Positions 1 to 7,833 of a DNA stretch of 64,000 nucleotides are shown piece by piece. Below the pieces are notes generated by a model. It was not told the DNA's origin, ran no database searches, and saw only the letters and a list, made by a program, of their open reading frames with translations. This stretch comes from Mesorhizobium sp. M4B.F.Ca.ET.203.01.1.1. Lineage in GTDB: Bacteria > Pseudomonadota > Alphaproteobacteria > Rhizobiales > Rhizobiaceae. The stretch spans positions 62,001 to 126,000 of the forward strand of contig NZ_SRUO01000011.1 in assembly GCF_004791025.1 (NCBI RefSeq), written 5' to 3'. Both the position numbers and the translations under genes were made by a program. How positions within the stretch are numbered: the first letter of the stretch is position 1; the number at the start of each line of letters is the position of its first letter.

Positions 1-2781
1 GGCTGCCGGAGCACTATCCGCAGGCTGCTCGGCGACGGCTTCCGCGGCGAGCGGGGCCTCGTCAGTGGCCTCTTCCGAGACCGGCTCGGCAACCATCTCG
101 GTGACGGGTTCGGCCGAAACCTCAACCGGGGCATCCGACGCCACAGCGGCATCCGGGCCAGGTTCGGAACCCTCGGCCGGTGTTTCGACGCCGGCTTCGG
201 CAGACGCCGCTTCGGCCGCGGCGGCCAGCTCGGCCTTTGCCGCTTCCTCGGCCGCAAGCTTGGCGGCGGCGGCCTCGCGCGCGGCATTGTCCTGCGCGTC
301 GAGCCGCGCCTTGACCTCGGCGGCCGGCTTCGGCTCGGCGCGGTAGCCGAGGCCTTTGAGGATCTCTTCCATATCGTCGGCCGTGGCGCCGAGGATCGAC
401 ATCATCGGCGGCGTCACCATGAAGGCGTGGCCGTCATAGGCGCCGTCGGGACGCTGGCCGAGGCCGGGCTTCCAGTTGGTGGCGGGACGGATCAGGTCGG
501 CCAGCCGCTCAAGAATATCGACGCGCACGGCGCGGCGGCCGAGATTGCGATAGCCGGCGAGCTTGTAGAAGCTCTTGTCGAAGGCGGGATCGATGACCAC
601 CGAGGTGCGGCCCGACGCCAGCGCATGAACCACGTCGCCAAAGCCGGGCTTGTCCTTGCCGTCGTTCTTCAGCGCCCACAGCAGCGTCACCAGCCCGGCG
701 GGCGCCGGCTTGATCAGTGCCGGCACGAAGACGTGATAGGCGCCGAAGCGCACGCCCAGCCGGCGCAGCGCGGCGCGGCCCTCCTGGTCGAGCGACTTCA
801 TCTCCTCGGCGATGTCGCGGCGGTTGATGAGGCCGAAATGCTCGACGAGCTGGAAGGCGATGCCGCGGCCGATGCCGGTGAGCTGCTCGGCATTCTTGAG
901 GTCGACCAGGGGCTTCAGCAGCGACTCGATCTGGAAATTGACGAAGCGCTCGGCGCGCGCCGCCACCTTGTCGCGAGCCGGACCGGTGAGCTGCTCGTCG
1001 GCCAGCAGCACGAGGCGCGGCTTCAGCGGCTCGTCGCTGGCAACCAGCGTTCCGATCGGCGCGCCGATCCAGCGCAGCGTGCCGTCCGAGCCAAGCGCGA
1101 GATCGCCATTGGCGCAGGCGCCGAAGCGCTCGGCGCGTGTCTCGAACTCCGCGGCAAGCGCCTTCTGGGCGGCCGTGCGCACGGCCTTGGCATCCTCGCC
1201 ACCGGCGCTCTGGTCGGCGGTGAAGCGGAACCCCTGCAACTCGCCGACATGATGGCCTTCGACGAGGACGGTTCCGGTTGGGCTGATTTCGGCTTCAGGC
1301 ATGGTATTTTCTCTAAGGCGCCGCATGAGGACGGAAGTCCTGCGGTCTACGAAGCGTTTCGTCAACCGCTCATGCAGCGCATCCGACAATCTGTCTTCGA
1401 TTTCGCGCGTCTTTTCCTGCCAGTGTGCCTGATCGGCCAGCCAGCCGGGGCGGTTGGCGACGAAAGTCCATGTGCGGATCTGGGCAATGCGGTGCGACAG
1501 CGTGTCGATGTCGCCGTCGGTCGTGTCGGCGCGGCGCACCTGCTCGGCCATGTAGTTCTCGTCGACATGGCCATGTCGGGCGAGGTCCATGTAGATCGAA
1601 GCGATCAAGTCTGCATGCTGGGCCGGCGCGATCTTGCGGTAGTCGGGCAGGGCGCAGGCCTCCCAGAGCAGCGCGACGCGCTTGGCGTCGGTGGCGAGCG
1701 CGCGGATAGCCTCGTCGCGCGACAGATGCTCCAGCGCCTGCGCGTCCACCGCCGGCAGGGCGCGCGTCAGGCCTTCGACCGGGGCGTTGGTCTCGATCGA
1801 GCGCTTCAGCGCGTCGAGGCTGGCGAAGTCGAAATCGGCAGTGCGCCATTGCATGACCTTCACCGGATCGAAATCATGGCTCTCGATCTTCTTGATCAGC
1901 TCCTCGTCCAGCGGATCGACCTGTCCGGTGACGCCGAACGTGCCGTCGCGCAAATGCCGGCCGGCGCGGCCGGCGATCTGGCCGAGCTCGGCGGCGGTCA
2001 GGTTGCGGTACTGGTAGCCGTCGAACTTGCGGTTCTGGGCGAAGGCGACATGGTCGAGGTCGAGGTTCAATCCCATGCCGATGGCGTCGGTGGCGACGAG
2101 ATAGTCGACATCGCCGGCCTGGAACAGCGCGACCTGGGCGTTGCGGGTGCGCGGCGACAGCGCGCCGAGCACGACGGCCGCGCCGCCCTGCTGGCGGCGG
2201 ATCAGCTCGGCAATGGCATAGACCTCGTCGGCGGAGAAGGCGACGATCGCCGTGCGCCTGGGCAGGCGGGTGAGCTTCTTCGAACCGGCATAGGCAAGGT
2301 GCGACAGCCTGGGCCGCGTCACCACCGAGACGCCCTTGAGGAGGCGCTGCAGGATGCCGTGCATGGTGGCCGCGCCGAGCAGCAGCGTCTCCTGGCGGCC
2401 ACGCAGATGCAGGATGCGGTCGGTGAAGATGTGGCCGCGCTCGAGATCGCCGGCAAGCTGCACCTCGTCGATGGCGACGAAGGCGGCATCGGTCTCGCGC
2501 GGCATCGCTTCCACCGTGCAGACCGAATATCTGGCGCCTGGCGGCTGGATCTTCTCCTCGCCGGTGATCAGCGCCACCTTGTGGGCGCCGACCTTCTCGC
2601 AGACGCGCGTATAGACCTCGCGTGCCAGAAGCCTGAGCGGCAGGCCGATGACGCCGCTCTCATGCGCCACCATGCGCTCGATGGCGAGGTGGGTCTTGCC
2701 GGTGTTGGTGGGCCCAAGCACAGCCGTCACGTCACGGCCGGAAAGGATCAACGGCTGAGGATGTTTCGGCTGGACGTTCAT
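1..2781 (-). CDS. Suv3-like ATP-dependent RNA helicase (3' end outside window)
   Basis: Superfamily 2 helicase of the mitochondrial/alphaproteobacterial Suv3 group, expected to unwind RNA in the cytoplasm. The product begins MNVQPKHPQPLILSGRDV. Walker A is the Suv3-type GPTNTGKTH at about residue 22, motif II is DEVQ near residue 92, and the helicase C motif QIAGRAGR is near residue 285. After about residue 800 the chain becomes an Ala/Glu-rich low-complexity tail (KLAAEEAAKAELAAAAEAAS) that runs off the window, so the C-terminus is missing. The ATG at 2781 was chosen because the conserved N-terminus starts there. The reading frame is open to base 1 (927 codons). The very long opposite-strand ORF over this gene is a GC-rich shadow. 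Its promoter should lie in the unusual gap at 2782-3447. Confidence 0.9.
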   Translation of the reverse strand, partial: MNVQPKHPQPLILSGRDVTAVLGPTNTGKTHLAIERMVAHESGVIGLPLRLLAREVYTRVCEKVGAHKVALITGEEKIQPPGARYSVCTVEAMPRETDAAFVAIDEVQLAGDLERGHIFTDRILHLRGRQETLLLGAATMHGILQRLLKGVSVVTRPRLSHLAYAGSKKLTRLPRRTAIVAFSADEVYAIAELIRRQQGGAAVVLGALSPRTRNAQVALFQAGDVDYLVATDAIGMGLNLDLDHVAFAQNRKFDGYQYRNLTAAELGQIAGRAGRHLRDGTFGVTGQVDPLDEELIKKIESHDFDPVKVMQWRTADFDFASLDALKRSIETNAPVEGLTRALPAVDAQALEHLSRDEAIRALATDAKRVALLWEACALPDYRKIAPAQHADLIASIYMDLARHGHVDENYMAEQVRRADTTDGDIDTLSHRIAQIRTWTFVANRPGWLADQAHWQEKTREIEDRLSDALHERLTKRFVDRRTSVLMRRLRENTMPEAEISPTGTVLVEGHHVGELQGFRFTADQSAGGEDAKAVRTAAQKALAAEFETRAERFGACANGDLALGSDGTLRWIGAPIGTLVASDEPLKPRLVLLADEQLTGPARDKVAARAERFVNFQIESLLKPLVDLKNAEQLTGIGRGIAFQLVEHFGLINRRDIAEEMKSLDQEGRAALRRLGVRFGAYHVFVPALIKPAPAGLVTLLWALKNDGKDKPGFGDVVHALASGRTSVVIDPAFDKSFYKLAGYRNLGRRAVRVDILERLADLIRPATNWKPGLGQRPDGAYDGHAFMVTPPMMSILGATADDMEEILKGLGYRAEPKPAAEVKARLDAQDNAAREAAAAKLAAEEAAKAELAAAAEAASAEAGVETPAEGSEPGPDAAVASDAPVEVSAEPVTEMVAEPVSEEATDEAPLAAEAVAEQPADSAPAA

Positions 2782-2959
2782 CGGCCCGGAAATAGACTCT
2801 CTGCCGCTCGTTGTCGGGAGCACGCCAGCGATGGCGCGTGTGACAGGCGACACATAAGGACTTCATGCGCGAAGCGAAAGCGGAATGTTCCGCGGTCAGT
2901 CTCCCTGACTCCATATGAGGGTCCGAAATGCGGTCTCGGTTAATGGTTGGAACGAGTCT

Positions 2960-2981
2960 GGAACGAATCGGCGACGAATCA
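2960..2981 (+). repeat. 22-bp direct repeat, copy 1
   Basis: Perfect 22-bp match to 3244-3265, in the same orientation. Each copy carries two GANTC sites spaced 11 bp apart (GAATC at 2965 and 2976 here), so the spacing is about one helical turn. Confidence 0.85.
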
Positions 2982-3243
2982 CTGACTCGCCGAGATTCAG
3001 GTTTTGTTCACGGCTACATGTGGGTTTTTCGACGGCGAGTCTCACCACATGCTGAATCTCTTGATTGGCCCGATTCATGCAGGGCGAACGCGAGTCGCGC
3101 GGCGCCGTTAACCTTTGCCGATCGGCGACGGACCCTGATCTTCCGGCCTTGCCCAAGATTATGAAATTCTTGACTTTTCCTAACGCGCGTTAACCTTTTG
3201 GGGCGGATTTTCGGTCCTCGGCGTTAACGTTCCGGCCAAAGCC

Positions 3244-3265
3244 GGAACGAATCGGCGACGAATCA
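3244..3265 (+). repeat. 22-bp direct repeat, copy 2
   Basis: Perfect 22-bp match to 2960-2981, 284 bp away, again with two GAATC sites 11 bp apart (3249 and 3260). Confidence 0.85.
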
Positions 3266-3447
3266 GCGATGACGGTGTTTTCCCGGTTTGTTCACCCCAA
3301 CATGTTGTGTCGTGGCAAAGTTTTCCACCGAGAATCCACAGGGTTGCGAACAGCTTTTGCACAGGCTCCGTGACGGCCGTTAACTTTTGCGTGCCGGATC
3401 GGGGCAGGGCGTCGCGCGGGAGACGCCGCGGGGGCGGCAACGGCAAC

Positions 3448-3475
3448 AAAAAACGGGCCGGTCTCCCGGCCGTTT
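3448..3475 (-). terminator. Rho-independent terminator of phaB
   Basis: Read on the minus strand, a GC-rich hairpin (GGCCGG / CCGGCC stem with a 4-nt loop, extended by AAAC/GTTT around one bulge) is followed by a run of six T. It lies about 65 bp after the phaB stop codon, as expected for the end of the phaA-phaB unit. Confidence 0.75.
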
Positions 3476-3539
3476 GTCAGATCGCTGTCTCGGAATTTCG
3501 GACCCGAACGCGTCGCGTCTTCAGGCGAATTGGCGGGCC

Positions 3540-4265
3540 TCAGGCGAAATACTGGCCGCCATTGGCACTGATGGTCGAACCGGTGATGAAGCCGGCTTCG
3601 TCGGAGGCGAGGAAGACGACGCAGCGCGCGACCTCTTCCGGCTCACCGAGCCGGCCGACGGGGATCTGCGGGATGATGCGCTCGTTGAGCACCTTCTCGT
3701 CGATCGCCTTGACCATCTCGGTGGCGATGTAGCCGGGGCAGATGACGTTGACGGTGATGCCGGCGCGGGCGCCCTCCTGGGCCAGCGCCTTCGAGAAGCC
3801 GATATCGCCGGCCTTGGCGGCGGAATAGTTGACCTGGCCGGCCTGGCCCTTCTGGCCGTTGATCGAGGAGATGGTGATGACGCGGCCGAACTTGCGGTCA
3901 CGCATGCCGCCCCACAGCGGATGCGTCATGTTGAAGACGCCGGACAGATTGGTGTCGATGACCTCTTTCCACTGCTCGCGCGTCAGCTTGTGGAACATGG
4001 CGTCGCGGGTGATGCCGGCATTGTTGACGAGCACCGAAACCGGGCCGAGATCGGCCTCGACCTGCTTGATGCCGGCAGCGCAGGCGTCATAGTCGGCAAC
4101 CGACCATTTGTAGACCGGGATGCCCGTCTCGGCCTTGAACTTCGCGGCCGCCTCGTCATTGCCGGCATAGTTGGCCGCAACCGAATAGCCGGCCTTTTTC
4201 AGAGCGATCGATATTGCCGCGCCGATGCCGCGCGATCCGCCCGTGACGATTGCTACCTTGCTCAT
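3540..4265 (-). CDS. phaB: acetoacetyl-CoA reductase PhaB
   Basis: NADPH-dependent short-chain dehydrogenase (241 aa) that reduces acetoacetyl-CoA to (R)-3-hydroxybutyryl-CoA, the second step of polyhydroxybutyrate synthesis. The N-terminus has the cofactor motif TGGSRGIG (about residues 8-15). The NNAG motif follows, and the catalytic Ser-Tyr-Lys set is in ITISSINGQKG and NYSAAKAG (about residues 135-155). The protein ends with the typical SDR tail TGSTISANGGQYFA. The ATG at 4265 has a strong ribosome site (GGGAGG) just upstream. It follows phaA by 118 bp on the same strand, and a hairpin terminator lies after it. The 118-bp spacer contains loose GAATAG/ATTCGCT short repeats. Confidence 0.95.
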   Translation of the reverse strand: MSKVAIVTGGSRGIGAAISIALKKAGYSVAANYAGNDEAAAKFKAETGIPVYKWSVADYDACAAGIKQVEADLGPVSVLVNNAGITRDAMFHKLTREQWKEVIDTNLSGVFNMTHPLWGGMRDRKFGRVITISSINGQKGQAGQVNYSAAKAGDIGFSKALAQEGARAGITVNVICPGYIATEMVKAIDEKVLNERIIPQIPVGRLGEPEEVARCVVFLASDEAGFITGSTISANGGQYFA

Positions 4266-4383
4266 GTGGTCCTCCCTTTAAATCGTCAGCGAATAGAGAG
4301 CAGCGAAGCGAATAGGATCTGTCGTCCCGGCGCGCGACGCTTTTCTTCTTTATTCGCTACTCCCTTTTCGCTATTCGCTGAGC

Positions 4384-5568
4384 TCAGAGCGCTTCGACGC
4401 ACATGGCGACGCCCATGCCGCCGCCGATGCACAGCGTGGCAAGACCCTTCTTGGCGCCACGGCGGCGCATCTCGAAGACCAGCGTGTTGAAGACGCGGGC
4501 GCCGGAGGCGCCGATCGGGTGACCGATGGCGATGGCGCCGCCATTGACGTTGACGATCGACGGATCCCAGCCCATGCCCTTGTTGACGGCGCAGGCCTGC
4601 GCCGCGAAAGCCTCGTTGGCCTCGACAAGGTCGAGGTCCTTGACCGACCAGCCTGCCTTCTCCAGCGCCCGCTTCGAGGCCGGGATCGGGCCGGTTCCCA
4701 TGATCGCCGGATCGACGCCGGCGGTCGCCCAGGAGGCGATGCGGACCAGCGGGGTGATGCCGCGGCGGGCGGCTTCGGCCTCGCTCATCAGCAGCGCGCC
4801 GGCAGCGCCGTCGTTGATGCCGGAGGCATTGGCGGCGGTGACCGTGCCGTCCTTGTCAAAAGCGGGCCTAAGCTTGGTCATGGCGTCGAGCGTCGCGCCG
4901 TGGCGGATATATTCGTCCTGGTCAACGATCGTATCGCCCTTCTTGCCCTTGATGGTGAAGGCGACGATCTCGTCCTTGAACTTGCCGGCCTTCTGCGCGG
5001 CCTCGGCCTTGTTCTGCGAAGCCAGCGCGAACTCGTCCTGGTCGTCGCGGGTGATCTGGAACTGGCGCGCGACATTCTCAGCGGTGTTGCCCATGTGATA
5101 GCCGTTGAAGGCATCCCACAGCCCGTCCTTGATCATGGTGTCGATCATCTTGTAGTCGCCCATCTTGACGCCGGCGCGCAGATGCTGGGCATGCGCCGAG
5201 AGCGACATCGATTCCTGACCGCCGGCGACGATCACCTTGGCATCGCCGGTGGCGATCTGCTGCATGCCGAGCGCGATCGCGCGCAGGCCCGAGCCGCAGA
5301 CCTGGTTGAGGCCCCAGGCGGTGGTCTCCTTGGGAAGGCCGGCGTTGATCGAAGCCTGGCGGGCCGGGTTCTGGCCCTGGGCGGCGGTCAGCACCTGGCC
5401 GAGGATGACCTCGTCGACTTCGGAAGGCTCGACGTTGGCGCGCGCGAGCAATTCCCTGATCACGACGGCGCCGAGTTCATGTGCCGGGGTGGCGGCGAAG
5501 CTGCCGTTGAAGGAGCCGACTGCTGTGCGCGCGGCACTGGCGACAACGATGCCATTGGATGCGGACAT
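4384..5568 (-). CDS. phaA: acetyl-CoA acetyltransferase (beta-ketothiolase) PhaA
   Basis: Biosynthetic thiolase (394 aa) that condenses two acetyl-CoA to acetoacetyl-CoA for PHB synthesis. The nucleophilic Cys is in NQVCGSGLRA (about residue 89). The second-site motifs are near the C-terminus: GHPIGASGAR, with the catalytic His, and CIGGGMG, with the second Cys. Length is normal for the family. The ATG at 5568 follows GGAGAAGAAA. It is the first gene of phaA-phaB and is divergent from the repressor gene phaR, so the shared 301-bp gap probably holds the controlled promoter. Confidence 0.95.
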   Translation of the reverse strand: MSASNGIVVASAARTAVGSFNGSFAATPAHELGAVVIRELLARANVEPSEVDEVILGQVLTAAQGQNPARQASINAGLPKETTAWGLNQVCGSGLRAIALGMQQIATGDAKVIVAGGQESMSLSAHAQHLRAGVKMGDYKMIDTMIKDGLWDAFNGYHMGNTAENVARQFQITRDDQDEFALASQNKAEAAQKAGKFKDEIVAFTIKGKKGDTIVDQDEYIRHGATLDAMTKLRPAFDKDGTVTAANASGINDGAAGALLMSEAEAARRGITPLVRIASWATAGVDPAIMGTGPIPASKRALEKAGWSVKDLDLVEANEAFAAQACAVNKGMGWDPSIVNVNGGAIAIGHPIGASGARVFNTLVFEMRRRGAKKGLATLCIGGGMGVAMCVEAL

Positions 5569-5869
5569 TTTCTTCTCCAGACTTCGAGGTGTGGTGTTTT
5601 TGGGTGTCGTTGAGGAACTTTCTTGCCCTTTCCCGGTGCCAAGTCAAACCGGAAATGGGCATGCCGGCCATGCGCGGCAAGCAGGCCTGCGCCGGCCAGG
5701 GCGGCGGTCCTCGCTTCGCTGCGCAGCATATTCCGGCCGCCGTGCAGCATTAATCGATCTTGCACTGCACAAACCGCTTGGAATTGTGACGCTTTTGCGC
5801 ATATCCTTGACAGGGCGCAATCGTTACCGGCTGCTTACTCAAATGCGCCGGTGTCCGGGGAGGATACTG
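5569..5869. promoter_or_regulatory. phaA-phaR divergent promoter region with TGCA-type palindromes
   Basis: This 301-bp gap separates divergent phaA and phaR and has no gene. Two short palindromes stand out: GCTGCGCAGC at 5718-5727, and TGCACTGCA at 5761-5769 inside TTGCACTGCACAA. A further GTGCAGCA is at 5742. PhaR proteins are known to bind TGC/GCA-containing palindromes, so these are candidate operators. TTGACA at 5807-5812 could be the -35 box of phaR; the -10 is not obvious. The phaA-proximal half shows nothing else I recognise. Confidence 0.5.
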
Positions 5870-6481
5870 ATGGCCGCAAAAGACGACCCGATCGTCATCA
5901 AGAAATATGCCAACCGCCGACTCTACAACACCGGCACCAGCACCTATGTGACGCTGGAAGACCTCGCCGACATGGTCAAGAAGGGCGAGGAATTCACCGT
6001 CCAGGACGCCAAGACCGGCGACGACATAACGCATCCGGTGCTGACCCAGATCATTTTCGAGCTGGAGAACAAGGATGGGCAGAACATGCTGCCGATCCCG
6101 TTCCTGCGCCAGCTGATCGCCTTCTACGGCGACCAGATGCAGATGATCGTGCCCAGCTTCCTCGAGCAGTCGATGATCGCCTTCTCCAAGGAGCAGGAGC
6201 GTTTTCGCGAACAGATGAAGGGCGCGTTCGGCAAGTCGCCGATGGACATGATGAAGATGTCGACGCCGATGAAGGCGCTGGAGGACCAGACGCGCCGCAA
6301 CATGGAGATGTTCCAGAACGCCATGCGCATGTTCACGCCGTTTCCGTCGGCGACCTCGAATGGCACTGCGCCCGCCCCGGCCGAGCCGGTGAAAAAGGAA
6401 GCGCCGGAAAAATCCGATGACCTCCAGGAACTGAAGGAACAGATCGCGGCCATGCAGCGCAAGCTCGACACGATGTCGTGA
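5870..6481 (+). CDS. phaR: polyhydroxyalkanoate synthesis repressor PhaR
   Basis: DNA- and PHB-binding regulator (203 aa) that represses phasin and PHA genes until granules appear. The N-terminal PHB accumulation regulator domain is clear: IKKYANRRLYNTGTSTYVTL at about residues 10-29, followed by a DNA-binding region. Next come two short accumulation-regulator repeats around FLRQLIAFYGDQMQMIVPSF and SMIAFSKEQERFREQM. An acidic/Lys linker follows, and then a short coiled-coil tail (LQELKEQIAAMQRKLDTMS). ATG 5870 was chosen because the conserved domain starts right after it and GGGGAGGA lies 5-12 bases upstream. The longer upstream reading frame is not conserved in character. It is divergent from phaA-phaB. 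Confidence 0.93.
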   Translation: MAAKDDPIVIKKYANRRLYNTGTSTYVTLEDLADMVKKGEEFTVQDAKTGDDITHPVLTQIIFELENKDGQNMLPIPFLRQLIAFYGDQMQMIVPSFLEQSMIAFSKEQERFREQMKGAFGKSPMDMMKMSTPMKALEDQTRRNMEMFQNAMRMFTPFPSATSNGTAPAPAEPVKKEAPEKSDDLQELKEQIAAMQRKLDTMS

Positions 6482-6528
6482 CGGGCACGTTGCCATACAG
6501 GTGAAGCCGGCCTGACCCTGAATCTCAA

Positions 6529-6559
6529 CAAGCCCTGGAGCGACGCGCCCCAGGGCTTG
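6529..6559. terminator. hairpin terminator between phaR and citrate synthase-like gene
   Basis: Perfect 10-bp stem CAAGCCCTGG / CCAGGGCTTG with an 11-nt loop, placed between two convergent genes. It has short T/A-containing flanks on either side and may serve both directions. Confidence 0.7.
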
Positions 6560-6581
6560 GCTTTGATAAGCACCAGTTCCG

Positions 6582-7736
6582 CTAAATCCCGACGGGCCCG
6601 TCGTAGCGGGCGCGCGGCCGGATCAGGCGGTTGCTCACGACCTGCTCGACGGCATGCGCGGCCGAGCCGACGCTGCGCCCGAGCGCGAACAGGCGGAACG
6701 GCGCGTCGGGCGGCAGGCGCAACTGGCGCGTCAGCGCGGCCAACGCGAAGTCGATGTTCGGGCGCGCCCCCGTCGCGCCGAGGACGGTCTCGCCGAGGCA
6801 TAGCATACAGCCATCGATCTCGACATCGGCCAACAACGCCTCCGCCCTTGGGTCGCCCTCCGGATAGAGTGGATGGCCAAAGCCGGGCAGCGGCCGGTCG
6901 TGGCCAAGCCAGCGCTCGACCGCCGCATCGGCTCCCAGCCTTTCGGCGTCCTCGACCAGATTGAGCAAGGCCTCGCCGGCGCCGCCATGGCGCGGTCCGG
7001 ACAGGGTGGCAAGACCGGCAAGCAGGCAAGCGGCAACTGACGCGCCGGTGGACGCGGCGACCCGCGTGGCGAAGGTCGAGGCGTTCAACTCGTGATCGGC
7101 GAGCAGCACCAATGCCCTGCGTATCAGATTGGCGCCGGCAGCGCCGACCGACCAGCTGCGCGCCAATCTCTCATGCACGGCGCCGTTTCCCGCAGCCGCG
7201 CCGAGCGCCTCTGCCAGGGCCGCGATGGCGTCGGCGGCATCGCGGTAGAGCATGGCTGGCCCGCGTCCCAGCGAAGGCCGGCCTTCGGCAGCCAGTCCAG
7301 CCAGCGTCGCGAATGCCGCGCCGCGACCGCTGTCGCGCGCGTCACCGCGGCCGGGCGAGGCAAACGACACCGGGACGTCCGCTGCCCAGAGCAGGCTTGC
7401 CGTCTCCTCCAGCGTCGCCGCGCTGGAGAGCGTCACAGCATCCTTTCCGCGATAGAAAAGGCCGCCATGCTGGATGGTCGAGATCGAGGTGGCAAAAGCC
7501 GGCTCGCCCCAGTCGATGGCGCTTTCTGCGATCGCTCGCGGGCTTCGGCCGCGCGCGCGGCGCGTGGCGAGGGCGGCGATGTCGTCGGCGCGATACTGGC
7601 TGCGGCGCGGATCGGCTGCGTCCGGACGCATGCCGATACGGCCACGGCTGACATAGGCATAGAGCGTCTGCGGCCGCACCTTGAGTCGTTCCAGCGCCTC
7701 CTCACGCGTCAGCCATTCGGACATGTTGTTTGTCAT
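6582..7736 (-). CDS. citrate synthase-family protein with N-terminal helix-turn-helix
   Basis: A fusion of about 384 aa. Residues 1-75 look like an excisionase/MerR-type winged helix (LTREEALERLKVRPQTLYAYVSRGRIG, then a wing with RRSQYRADDIAAL). The remainder is a citrate synthase fold. Catalytic positions are kept: His in GPRHGGAGEAL, His in GFGHPLYPEGDPR and Asp in NIDFALAAL, plus the C-terminal RLIRPRARYDGP. The start was taken as the ATG at 7736; a second ATG at 7724 is possible, and the track-style longer frame starts without support. It is divergent from a second citrate synthase-like gene, so it may both catalyse and regulate. Whether it makes citrate or methylcitrate, or only senses acyl-CoA, cannot be told from sequence. 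Confidence 0.8.
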   Translation of the reverse strand: MTNNMSEWLTREEALERLKVRPQTLYAYVSRGRIGMRPDAADPRRSQYRADDIAALATRRARGRSPRAIAESAIDWGEPAFATSISTIQHGGLFYRGKDAVTLSSAATLEETASLLWAADVPVSFASPGRGDARDSGRGAAFATLAGLAAEGRPSLGRGPAMLYRDAADAIAALAEALGAAAGNGAVHERLARSWSVGAAGANLIRRALVLLADHELNASTFATRVAASTGASVAACLLAGLATLSGPRHGGAGEALLNLVEDAERLGADAAVERWLGHDRPLPGFGHPLYPEGDPRAEALLADVEIDGCMLCLGETVLGATGARPNIDFALAALTRQLRLPPDAPFRLFALGRSVGSAAHAVEQVVSNRLIRPRARYDGPVGI

Positions 7737-7833
7737 GCAGCCGATTGCTTGGACATATTGATTCACTTGATCAAGATTGATGCCTCGAACTTGCACCATT
7801 AATTCAGCTCCGTAAATGGCGAAGGAGACGAAC
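7737..7833. promoter_or_regulatory. divergent promoter of the citrate synthase-like pair
   Basis: A 97-bp AT-richer gap between two divergent starts. It contains the palindrome TTGATCAA (in ACTTGATCAAGAT) and flanking TTGATTC and TTGATGC words, a plausible operator for the HTH domain of the leftward gene. GGAGACGAAC before 7834 is a good ribosome site for the rightward gene. Confidence 0.45.

Larger units (their letters stand above)
2782..3447. promoter_or_regulatory. GANTC- and GTTAAC-rich intergenic region
   Basis: No convincing gene is seen. GANTC (the CcrM methylation site of alphaproteobacteria) occurs at 2907, 2954, 2965, 2976, 2984, 2994, 3037, 3054, 3072, 3092, 3249, 3260 and 3332: 13 sites in about 430 bp, ten of them within 190 bp, against about two expected by chance. 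GTTAAC occurs at 3107, 3189, 3223 and 3379, and GTTAATGG at 2939; TTAACC-type half-sites are typical of CtrA. A 22-bp direct repeat is present. TTTTCCACC (3321) and AATCCACAG (3333) resemble degenerate DnaA boxes. The region is upstream of the helicase and downstream of phaB. A cell-cycle-controlled promoter or a replication-related region are both possible; this is inference. Confidence 0.6.

Noticed and set aside
427-2943. 838-codon rightward open frame over the helicase
   Set aside because: It is the antisense shadow of the helicase; the minus-strand frame has the conserved Suv3 motifs, and the rightward protein is Arg/Ala/Gly-rich with no family.
2782-3447. Firm call of a chromosomal replication origin
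   Set aside because: The expected neighbours (for example hemE) are not seen and DnaA-box matches are weak, so it stays a possibility rather than an annotation.
2928-3449. Short open frames in the GANTC-rich gap
   Set aside because: None has a family motif or a convincing ribosome site; the codon pattern is unlike the neighbouring genes.
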